A program made the translations under genes and the position numbers. DNA of 64,000 nt from Ginsengibacter sp963792025. GTDB lineage: Bacteria; Bacteroidota; Bacteroidia; Chitinophagales; Chitinophagaceae. Below are positions 8,396-15,513 of this stretch, one piece after another. Under the pieces are notes generated by a model that saw only the letters and a list, made by a program, of their open reading frames with translations, was not told the origin of the DNA and searched no databases. The stretch is taken from positions 49,074-113,073 of the forward strand of contig CAWBUS010000014.1 of the NCBI GenBank assembly GCA_963792025.1. Reading direction: 5' to 3'. How positions within the stretch are numbered: the stretch's first letter is position 1; each line of letters opens with the position of its first letter.

Positions 8396-9064
8396 ATGAA
8401 CGAACTTTGCCTGAGGGCTTCCTATGCCCCGGAGAAATCCCATGTAAAAATCTGTATTGCTTTTATAGGTACATTTCTTTTTTTCCAATGCCTGGCCGCC
8501 CAAACTCCGGATTCTACTTCTTCTAACCTAACCAAAAGTATTCTTCCCTTGAAATTGATAAACTTTTCCGGCAGGCTAATCAATGACAATGAGGCGGTTC
8601 TTAACTGGCAAACCACAGGTGGAACGGATGGAAGCCGGTTTGAAATAGCCTGGAGCGGTGATAACAGGTACTGGCAAACGGTTGGTACCGTTAGTGCCAC
8701 GGGTAGTGACAGCATAAGCACGTATTCCTGGAAATATTCGCAACCTTCCCTCATTAATTTTTACAGGCTAAAAATGATTGATATTGGCGGGAATGTTACT
8801 TACGGCAATGTTATCAGGATTAATGGCTCAGCCCGGGCAGTTGTTATCTATCCCAATCCTGCGAAGAATAATGTATTCATCAGTTCTTTTAGCGACAAAC
8901 CAGCAACCGTAATTTTCTTAAATAGCAGTGGTAGGATACTGTTGCGAAAAACAATTAATGAACCTGTTTCTTCAATCGACATTAGCAACTTTACTCCCGG
9001 AAATTATATCATCAGGATCATTCGGGATAACAAGGCAACTATTTATCAATTGGTAAAGCAATAA
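8396..9064 (+). CDS. secreted protein with C-terminal T9SS type A sorting domain
   Basis: The 222-residue product has a hydrophobic export segment (ICIAFIGTFLFFQCLAAQ, about residues 20-38; the N-terminus is long for a signal peptide and the start may be misplaced). Next comes a beta-sandwich repeat common in T9SS cargo (LINFSGRLINDNEAVLNWQT to FYRLKMIDIGGNVTYGNVI). The end is a T9SS type A sorting domain (VVIYPNPAKNNVFISS, then ISNFTPGNYIIRIIRDN, then YQLVKQ). The sorting domain directs export through the outer membrane and surface attachment, and is removed on the way. No enzymatic domain is seen, so the passenger is probably structural or adhesive. It is flanked by two nearly identical RNA-element copies. 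Confidence 0.88.
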   Translation: MNELCLRASYAPEKSHVKICIAFIGTFLFFQCLAAQTPDSTSSNLTKSILPLKLINFSGRLINDNEAVLNWQTTGGTDGSRFEIAWSGDNRYWQTVGTVSATGSDSISTYSWKYSQPSLINFYRLKMIDIGGNVTYGNVIRINGSARAVVIYPNPAKNNVFISSFSDKPATVIFLNSSGRILLRKTINEPVSSIDISNFTPGNYIIRIIRDNKATIYQLVKQ

Positions 9065-9194
9065 TGGCCACTTAGAGCACAACGAACTAAAGTGTGCTTC
9101 AGCCTTTAATTTACGATTGTTTGCCTGTATGGGGTTCGTAGATTTACCATCATCACCGTAATTTCAATAGATCAATAATTGAGCGCTACTGCTC

Positions 9195-9224
9195 TTGCGC
9201 AGGGCTACGCGGTTTATATCTTTG
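9195..9224 (+). promoter_or_regulatory. promoter of RNA element copy C
   Basis: TTG at 9195-9197, 19 bases, then TATCTTTG at 9217-9224, the same geometry as copy B. Confidence 0.62.
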
Positions 9225-9228
9225 TACC

Positions 9229-9485
9229 AGAAGTTGATTGATGTTCAACAAACATTAATCAAAAGATCCAAATCCATTGAAAAGAGCCCGTTTTACCGAA
9301 TCCATGAAAACCAAGTAATCCGATATCAATCAACTTCTTTTTTTTCTTTATCCAATACCTGTAAGAAACTAATAAAGTATCCAAAGAAAACCAGCCAGTA
9401 AAATGGCCATCCAATTTATCCTGTAAAAAATTTACCCCTGGAATTAAAATTATTCCTGAGAGCCCTGCAAAAAGCAGGGTTTTTT
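9229..9485 (+). ncRNA. candidate structured RNA, copy C
   Basis: Nearly the same sequence as copy B. The 5' arm 9229-9242 pairs with 9325-9338, with the same downstream hairpins and the same eight ATCC motifs. One T fewer in the run at 9290-9294 and a few substitutions are the only differences seen. A 68-codon frame inside it (9195-9401) starts before the predicted transcription start and is not conserved in copy A, so it is not taken as a gene. The M1 peptidase gene begins about 120 bases downstream. Confidence 0.65.
9463..9485 (+). terminator. intrinsic terminator of RNA copy C
   Basis: CCCTGC (9463-9468), loop AAAAA, GCAGGG (9474-9479), then a run of six T. Confidence 0.85.
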
Positions 9486-9606
9486 ATTGTGTGATTGTCG
9501 CATCCGTAAAATGTATAATTTCTATGGACTAACGTAAAAGGGTACCCGATCAAATCTTTGCGTAAATATTTCTGCCGTGAATCTAAATAAAACCTACTTT
9601 CAAATA

Positions 9607-11190
9607 ATGAAAAAGATAATATTCGCCCTACTCGTTTTTACCAATACCCATTTGGTTGCCCAGGATAATTATTGGCAGCAATACCTGCATTTTAAGATTG
9701 ATGCTCAGCTAAACGACGGGGAAAAATCAATTACCGGATCAGAAACCATTGTTTATAAAAATAATTCGCCGCAGACACTTACCTATATCTGGTTTCATCT
9801 TTATCCCAATGCGTATAAAGACGAATCAACCGCCCTGTTTCAGCAGCTAAAAAATGATACAGATGGAAAAGATAAACTGAAAGATTATACGCCCGGTTTT
9901 ATTAGCGGGCTTGCCTTCACAGTAAATGGCAGTAACGCTAAAACGGAGGCTCATCCCAATCCTGTATACACCGATATTATTAAAGTATTGCTGGCAACGC
10001 CTTTGCAGCCCGGTGATTCCGTAGCTATTGCCACGCCGTTTAAGGTGCAATTGCCATCTTACTTTTCAAGATCCGGGTATGAAGATGGTGAGTTTATGGC
10101 TTGCCAATGGTATCCAAAACCAGCAGTGTTCGATAAAGACGGCTGGCACGAGATGCCCTACCTTGATATGGGCGAATTTTATAGCGAATATGCTTCATAT
10201 AGCGTGAATATCAACGTCCCTTCCGGTTATGTCGTAGGAGCAACCGGGGTTTTGCAAACGCCATCAGAAGCCAGGGCATATAAAACGGTAGGAAGTTATA
10301 ATACCGGGCACCGCGATGACGAGCCGCAATTGTATCAACCTGTTTCTGCTGAACCAAATAAAACACTTAGTTACTATGCTGACAGCGTTCCTGATTTTGC
10401 ATGGTTCGCCGACAAAGATTTTGTTATTGAGTACGATACGATGCGTTTACAATCGGGCAAAATAATAGATGCATTCACTTATTATCATAACCATAAAAAT
10501 ACGTTATGGAACAAAAGCATTGAGTATGTAAAGGATGCGGTAAGCCATTATGGAAACTGGATAGGTGAATACGATTACCCGGTGGTGCAGGCGGTAGAGG
10601 GCCCCAAAAATAATTCGAGCGGCGGCATGGAGTACCCCACTATTACACTTATTACAAGTCCGGATGCAAAAGCCGAAACGCTTGATGCGGTAATAGCACA
10701 CGAAGTCGGCCACAACTGGTTTATGAGCATGCTGGGAACTAACGAACGCGATCATGCATGGATGGATGAAGGGCTGAACAGTTATTTTGAATTCAGATAT
10801 GAAGCAGAAAAATACCGGAGTAATGCAGTATTTGGAGAACAAATACCGGCAGACGTCAAACAACTTAGTGAGCAGGATTTCCAGGCCACTGTTTATCTGA
10901 ATTTAAAACAGATACCTATTCATCCGGCGATGGAAACAACATCGGCAAAGTTTAAAAATGATCAGGACTATTCACTTGCAGTTTATGTAAAACCGGCCGA
11001 ATGGATGTATATGCTTGAAAAAAAGATTGGCAGAGATAAGGTTGATAGCGCTTATCATAATTATTTTAATGAATGGAAATTTAAACATCCGCAACCTTCG
11101 GATATGAAAGCATCTTTTGAAGAAGCACTGCATATGGACCTGGTATCATACTTTGCGTTGTTGAATAAAGAAGATAAGTTGTCAGAATAG
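9607..11190 (+). CDS. M1-family zinc metallopeptidase, secreted
   Basis: I take the ATG at 9607 (MKKIIFALLVFTNTHLVAQ), which begins a clean signal peptide; an ATG at 9577 would add ten residues. The mature protein starts with the M1 N-terminal beta domain (YLHFKIDAQLNDGEKSITGS, YIWFHLYPNAY). It then has the thermolysin-like catalytic domain with the zinc site HEVGHNWF (about residues 365-372) and the third ligand in DEGLNSYFE about 18 residues later. The exopeptidase-type motif is present as GGMEYPTIT, close to the GAMEN loop of aminopeptidases. The C-terminal helical domain seems short at 528 residues in total. It probably acts as a periplasmic or surface aminopeptidase. A relic of a second copy of its last 90 bases lies at 12974. 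Confidence 0.92.
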   Translation: MKKIIFALLVFTNTHLVAQDNYWQQYLHFKIDAQLNDGEKSITGSETIVYKNNSPQTLTYIWFHLYPNAYKDESTALFQQLKNDTDGKDKLKDYTPGFISGLAFTVNGSNAKTEAHPNPVYTDIIKVLLATPLQPGDSVAIATPFKVQLPSYFSRSGYEDGEFMACQWYPKPAVFDKDGWHEMPYLDMGEFYSEYASYSVNINVPSGYVVGATGVLQTPSEARAYKTVGSYNTGHRDDEPQLYQPVSAEPNKTLSYYADSVPDFAWFADKDFVIEYDTMRLQSGKIIDAFTYYHNHKNTLWNKSIEYVKDAVSHYGNWIGEYDYPVVQAVEGPKNNSSGGMEYPTITLITSPDAKAETLDAVIAHEVGHNWFMSMLGTNERDHAWMDEGLNSYFEFRYEAEKYRSNAVFGEQIPADVKQLSEQDFQATVYLNLKQIPIHPAMETTSAKFKNDQDYSLAVYVKPAEWMYMLEKKIGRDKVDSAYHNYFNEWKFKHPQPSDMKASFEEALHMDLVSYFALLNKEDKLSE

Positions 11191-11312
11191 TTATAATAAA
11201 ACTCGGATTTTCATATTTGCTTTATTCAATAAAGATTGTTTCTTCGAAGACTTTAATTGTGTATTGAAAGCAACTGTTGTGGACTTACAGGGTGAGTTGT
11301 TTGCCAGATTGA

Positions 11313-12824
11313 TTATTTTCTTATTTGTTGTTCAAGTTCTTCTATTTTCTTTTTTAGCTCGTTAATTTCATCCGACTGCTGCTTCACGATTTTACTTAAT
11401 TCCTGTGTGGCAGAAATATTCAGCGTAGTGAGCCCATCATAATCCACCGTGCGGAAATCATTCACTTGTTCTCCATAAACAAATACGGTATCACTTAAAT
11501 CAGGTGCATTTATTAATACTTCTTTATCAGAAGGAATCGCTACGATATCATAGCGTTGTTGTGCACCGTTTATTTCTATCAGTTGTATTTTTTTTGCATC
11601 CTTATCAAGATTGTGTGCAGTTTTAAAACTCAATAAATAAGCATTGCCTGATTTTTCAACTTTGCTCGTAAGTTGGTAAACATTGGGAATATAATTAACT
11701 CCTTTACTTACCAACTGTGGATATACTTCTTCTACCTGTTGGGCAATTACTTTTTTAAATGACCTGTTTCCATTTTTCACTTTATCTTTCATTGTGTAAT
11801 TGGTAATTTGAATGGCATTTAATGTCTCAAGGTCTTTTGCAGAATTACTCATATCGGCGATATCTTTAATTCGGGCGTCAGATTGCGCATCAAATTCCTG
11901 GGCCACAACATTACCGGCAGCCCAAATTGAAGCATATGGAGCAATTTGACCAGCAGATCCTCCAAATTGGTTATGACTATATCCTGTTAACTGAACATAA
12001 GCATATTCATTTGTACCAAGTTGATAACCTGTCTCAACATCTAAAGGCGCATTTGATGACGGAGAGCTGGATCCAATAACCAGGTTACCAGCATAACTCC
12101 CGGAACCGCTTACGTTGGCGTCTCCCATAATACTTACAGAACCACTACCATTTCCCAAACGTGGCAGAATAGAAATATTTGTACTGGATGTCCAGTTAGT
12201 AATGACCACATTTTGATTAAAGGCCATAGCGCCACCATTGCCAATCGTAAAAGCATTACCACTAAAACCAGTTGAACCAACACTTCCTATTTGTAAGGTA
12301 TTAACCGGTGTAGTGGTACCAATTCCAAAATTACCGGTTGTTGAAAGGGACATTGCCGCATTACCATTATTTGTAAAAAAATAAAGTGGATGATTTGATT
12401 GAGTGCCTATCCAGCCTCCATTACTTCCAATATATGTTCCTAATCTAACGGTACCGTTTGTATGCGTAATACCATAAGAAGCATCGGCTGTAAGCACATC
12501 GAGTTTTGAAAAGGGAACAAGCGTACCAATGCCCAGGTTCCCGTTTGTCAGCAATGTCATTTGAGCTGAACTGTTTGCATTAAGAAGACTGGTTGCGAAA
12601 TATAATGGGTGGGTTGTTTGTGTGGCAATCCAGCCACCGCCCGAGCCGGCATAGGTACCTACTCTTACAGATCCGTTGGTATGAATGATACCCCAGCCAT
12701 CCCCGGTAAGTACTTCTAATTTTGTTAAAGGGGTCGTTGTACCGATACCTACATTTTGGGAATTTGTATAAAGGCTGCTCAAAATTGTTAGTAAAAAAAG
12801 CAGCAGTTGTTTGGCGGCTGGCAT
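11313..12824 (-). CDS. surface protein with S74 intramolecular-chaperone (tail-fibre type) domain
   Basis: I take the ATG at 12822-12824 (MPAAKQLLLFLLTILSSLYT), which opens a signal peptide; an upstream ATG adds nine residues. After export the protein begins NVGIGTTTP and shows two related blocks of about 80 residues (VRVGTYAGSGGGWIATQ / VRLGTYIGSNGGWIGTQ, each ending in HPLYF and followed by GIGT). It then has a Gly/Ser-rich beta region. The S74 domain starts at QSDARIKDIADM, with the Ser-Asp and Lys of the self-cleavage dyad and the downstream KVIAQQVEEVYPQLV. The end is a coiled coil (VKQQSDEINELKKKIEELEQ). In phage tail spikes this domain trimerises the fibre and cuts itself off before the Ser. 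Here it is on a secreted, non-phage protein, common in Bacteroidetes but poorly understood. Confidence 0.87.
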   Translation of the reverse strand: MPAAKQLLLFLLTILSSLYTNSQNVGIGTTTPLTKLEVLTGDGWGIIHTNGSVRVGTYAGSGGGWIATQTTHPLYFATSLLNANSSAQMTLLTNGNLGIGTLVPFSKLDVLTADASYGITHTNGTVRLGTYIGSNGGWIGTQSNHPLYFFTNNGNAAMSLSTTGNFGIGTTTPVNTLQIGSVGSTGFSGNAFTIGNGGAMAFNQNVVITNWTSSTNISILPRLGNGSGSVSIMGDANVSGSGSYAGNLVIGSSSPSSNAPLDVETGYQLGTNEYAYVQLTGYSHNQFGGSAGQIAPYASIWAAGNVVAQEFDAQSDARIKDIADMSNSAKDLETLNAIQITNYTMKDKVKNGNRSFKKVIAQQVEEVYPQLVSKGVNYIPNVYQLTSKVEKSGNAYLLSFKTAHNLDKDAKKIQLIEINGAQQRYDIVAIPSDKEVLINAPDLSDTVFVYGEQVNDFRTVDYDGLTTLNISATQELSKIVKQQSDEINELKKKIEELEQQIRK

Positions 12825-12973
12825 AAAATAAAGTTTAATAGAAAGATACAAAATTTGAAAAACACTTTTCCAGCTTTATTTTTTGCCTTTAATTGCCTTT
12901 ATGGCTTCGGCCAGTCCGGCAAATTTTCTAAGATTTGATTCGTACGGATACGAACCAACGTTATGGGAGTTGA

Positions 12974-13064
12974 GATATGAAAGCGGCTTTTGAAGAAGCA
13001 TTGCACCGGGATCTGGCATCATACTTTGCATTACATGAATAAAGAAGATAAGTTATCAGAATAT
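12974..13064 (+). pseudogene. relic of the C-terminus of a second M1 peptidase gene
   Basis: These 91 bases match the last 90 bases of the M1 peptidase gene (11101-11190) at the large majority of positions. Translation gives DMKAAFEEALHRDLASYFAL, compared with DMKASFEEALHMDLVSYFAL. One extra base (GCATTACATG) then shifts the frame to a premature TAA, while the other frame continues NKEDKLSE. Nothing upstream resembles the rest of the peptidase. It is therefore the surviving tail of a tandem duplicate whose body is gone; the S74 gene now occupies the space between original and relic. Confidence 0.8.
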
Positions 13065-13206
13065 TTGTACGGTACTTTTAGTTTTGTTTCTGGTAAATTG
13101 ATGAGATAATTTATTGAAGAAACAGAAATTGTTATAAATCTTTATTATTCGGATAAAATATTTTCAATCAATTTTGTGACTTAACTTTTCGGGCTAAAAA
13201 ATTTTT

Positions 13207-13280
13207 CGGGATGTAGCGCAGCCCGGTAGCGCACTACGTTCGGGACGTAGGGGCCGCTGGTTCGAATCCAGTCATCCCGA
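13207..13280 (+). tRNA. tRNA-Pro (anticodon CGG)
   Basis: A complete 74-base cloverleaf: acceptor CGGGATG/CATCCCG, D-arm with AGCCCGGTAGC, anticodon stem CTACG/CGTAG around loop TTCGGGA (anticodon CGG at the 34-36 positions), and T-arm GCTGG/CCAGT around TTCGAAT. The discriminator base is A and CCA is not encoded. It decodes CCG proline codons. Confidence 0.95.
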
Positions 13281-13306
13281 CTAAGTTGATTTCTTTCGCA
13301 AATAAA

Positions 13307-13340
13307 AGCTCGTAAAACGCAGAGGTTACGGGCTTTTTTT
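13307..13340 (+). terminator. intrinsic terminator of tRNA-Pro
   Basis: AGCTCGTAA (13307-13315) pairs with TTACGGGCT (13326-13334), one pair being U-G, followed by a T-run to 13340. It lies 27 bases after the tRNA. Confidence 0.8.
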
Positions 13341-13436
13341 ATTTGTAACCATTTTAATAATTTGACGTTGCGTGTATCGTTCCTCCGTACATTATGTGTA
13401 ATTCGGTAAAGAAATAAGACGTGATCTAATGATTCA

Positions 13437-15500
13437 TCATATTTTGGTGAGCGGCAATTGAATAATAAACACACTCCCTTTGCCTTCTATACTCTCCACT
13501 TTTATTTCTCCGCCATGTGCTTTAACAATATCATAGCTCAAACTCAATCCTAATCCTGTTCCCTGTCCCGTTGGTTTTGTGGTGAAGAATGGTTGAAAGA
13601 TTTTATCTTTTATTTTTTCCGGAATGCCGTTGCCGTTGTCACTAACGGTTATGACTACACTGGCCTCCCTGTCCTCCAAAGGAAGGCTCAATGATGTACT
13701 AACTGAAACAGTTGGTTGATGCGAAATAAGATTCCCGTCTTTTTGTTCGTTCACTGCATTTTTCTGCCGGTCGTTTACTGCATAAAAAGCATTATTGAAT
13801 AAGTTCAGCATTACTCTTCCAATATCCTGGGGAACGACATTTATCTTACGAATCGATGGATCAAAATCAGTTTTTATTTCGGCACTGAAGTCTTTGTCTT
13901 TGGCACGAAGGCCATGATAGCTTAATCGTAAATATTCATCTGCCAAAGCATTGATGTCTGTTAGTTCCATTTTTCCTGAACTGGCTCTTGAATGTTGCAG
14001 CATGCCCTTCACTATGATATCTGCACGTTTGCCATGATGGTAGATTTTTTCTTCATTAGCGATAATATCTTCTATTATTGCATTTTCCAAACCTTCATCT
14101 CTTTCTGCGTTTGACCTTGAGCGTTCAGCTTTTAATTCTTCCAGCATTTCTTTATTCACTTCAGAAAAATTATTCACGAAGTTTAAAGGGTTCTGTATCT
14201 CATGTGCAATTCCTGCGGTGAGTTCTCCAAGCGAAGCCATTTTTTCTTGTTGGATGAGTTGGGATTGGGTTGATTTTAATTCTGATAAAGTGCTTTGTAT
14301 TTCTTCTTTTTGTTTACCGAGAAGAATGTTTGCCTTTCTTTTATTACGAACATTTCTTAAAAGTAAGAACGCAATGATTAAGAAAATTAAAATGACTGCT
14401 GCGAGAATATAAAATTTTATTTTAGTCTGATAATGCTGTTGTGCTTCTTTTTTTGCCTGCTCTAATTGTTGTTGTTGCAGCGTTTCATTAAACGATAAAT
14501 TTTGCGCCTGTGCTATTTTGTTTTGATTAAATACGCTGTCTTTTAGTACAACAAAATTTTTCAGGTACTTATAAGCACTGTCATACTGATGATTGTTTTG
14601 ATATAATGCAGAAAGAAGTGAATCTACAATCATAGTTCCCGCGGGTAAGTCCGTAGTTTGTACTTCCTTCAACGATTGCCGGGCATAAAAGAAAGCAGAG
14701 TCTTGTTGTCCTTTTTTATGAAATAAAGCAGCCATGCCCCATTCAGATCTGGCGAGCACATCACGACGACCAGATTCCATAGCATAAGGAATGCTCCTCC
14801 TGTAAAAGAAAAATGCTGAATCGTAATCCCCCGTTTGGGAGTAATCTTTACCAAGTTCACTGGTTGCAAGGGCGATCCCTTCCTTACCATTTAATCCTCT
14901 TATTAAAGCGGAATTATAAGCTAACAACTCGTAATACAAAGCTGAATCCAACATGTTAAGGCCTGAATAAGCCTGTGCTACGCAGTTATTCGCAATCCAT
15001 TCGTAATATTTTTTTTGTGCTGTGTCTTTATAAATTCCCGAATTCACCAAGCGGTTTAATCTTTTTTGATAATCCAATTGCATTTTGTTATCTCCCATAT
15101 CGCGGTATATCCATCCCGTTTGCCTCGTTTGAAAAAATAGCATATTGTACTCGTGAAATTGTTCAGCCATCTTTAAATTAGATAAAGCCAGTTTAAGCGC
15201 CTCCGGGTAGTTACCAGTAGAACTTAAGAAATTTGTCATATTATACCGGGCACTTATTTCACCTTTAGTATATTTTATCTTTTGTGATAAATCCAACGCC
15301 TGTTGCAAATACAAAAAGGAAGAATCATTTTTTGCCCTGCCAAAACCGAATTGGCTGCCTATATCTATCAGCAGGTTTATTCTGCCAGTATCTGTTCTTT
15401 CTTTGTTTAGTTGCAGCTTCAGACTGACCATTGTTTTATCCTGCGCCAATACATTAGCTGCGGCAAAAAGGATAAAAATGGAAACGATTATTTTTTTCAT
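13437..15500 (-). CDS. sensor histidine kinase with periplasmic TPR domain (HK1)
   Basis: 687 residues: signal peptide (MKKIIVSIFILFAAANVLAQ), a helical TPR-type sensor (about 25-340), and one membrane helix (FYILAAVILIFLIIAFLLL, about 363-382). A coiled linker leads to the HisKA-like dimerisation domain with the phospho-accepting H433 (GIAHEIQNPLNFVNNFSEVN), then a HATPase with N box NLFNNAFYA, G1 DNGNGIPEKIKDKIF and G2 GTGLGLSLSYDIV. The catalytic core is almost the same as in the next two genes upstream. The start lies 13 bases after the stop of HK2, so it is the last gene of the run. No receiver domain is fused and no regulator is adjacent; the target regulator must be elsewhere. The stretch SLSLPLEDREAS inside the ATPase domain is absent from the other two kinases and looks inserted. 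Confidence 0.93.
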   Translation of the reverse strand: MKKIIVSIFILFAAANVLAQDKTMVSLKLQLNKERTDTGRINLLIDIGSQFGFGRAKNDSSFLYLQQALDLSQKIKYTKGEISARYNMTNFLSSTGNYPEALKLALSNLKMAEQFHEYNMLFFQTRQTGWIYRDMGDNKMQLDYQKRLNRLVNSGIYKDTAQKKYYEWIANNCVAQAYSGLNMLDSALYYELLAYNSALIRGLNGKEGIALATSELGKDYSQTGDYDSAFFFYRRSIPYAMESGRRDVLARSEWGMAALFHKKGQQDSAFFYARQSLKEVQTTDLPAGTMIVDSLLSALYQNNHQYDSAYKYLKNFVVLKDSVFNQNKIAQAQNLSFNETLQQQQLEQAKKEAQQHYQTKIKFYILAAVILIFLIIAFLLLRNVRNKRKANILLGKQKEEIQSTLSELKSTQSQLIQQEKMASLGELTAGIAHEIQNPLNFVNNFSEVNKEMLEELKAERSRSNAERDEGLENAIIEDIIANEEKIYHHGKRADIIVKGMLQHSRASSGKMELTDINALADEYLRLSYHGLRAKDKDFSAEIKTDFDPSIRKINVVPQDIGRVMLNLFNNAFYAVNDRQKNAVNEQKDGNLISHQPTVSVSTSLSLPLEDREASVVITVSDNGNGIPEKIKDKIFQPFFTTKPTGQGTGLGLSLSYDIVKAHGGEIKVESIEGKGSVFIIQLPLTKI

Positions 15501-15513
15501 GGCTTTAATTCAG

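Larger units (their letters stand above)
9134..9485 (+). repeat. direct repeat unit C (matches 7702-8056)
   Basis: This is the second member of the near-identical pair described at 7702-8056. Near-identity over the promoter, RNA and terminator implies a recent duplication or gene conversion. Sequence similarity ends right after the terminator T-run. Confidence 0.9.

Noticed and set aside
9195..9401. 68-codon plus-strand frame inside RNA copy C
   Set aside because: It begins at a TTG in the promoter, upstream of the predicted transcription start, and is not preserved in copies A or B.
13207..13340. tRNA-Pro as an attachment site of an integrated element
   Set aside because: No second copy of the tRNA 3' end and no integrase gene in the window.
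13181..13474. 97-codon minus-strand frame
   Set aside because: It covers the whole tRNA-Pro and its terminator on the opposite strand; no protein family resemblance.
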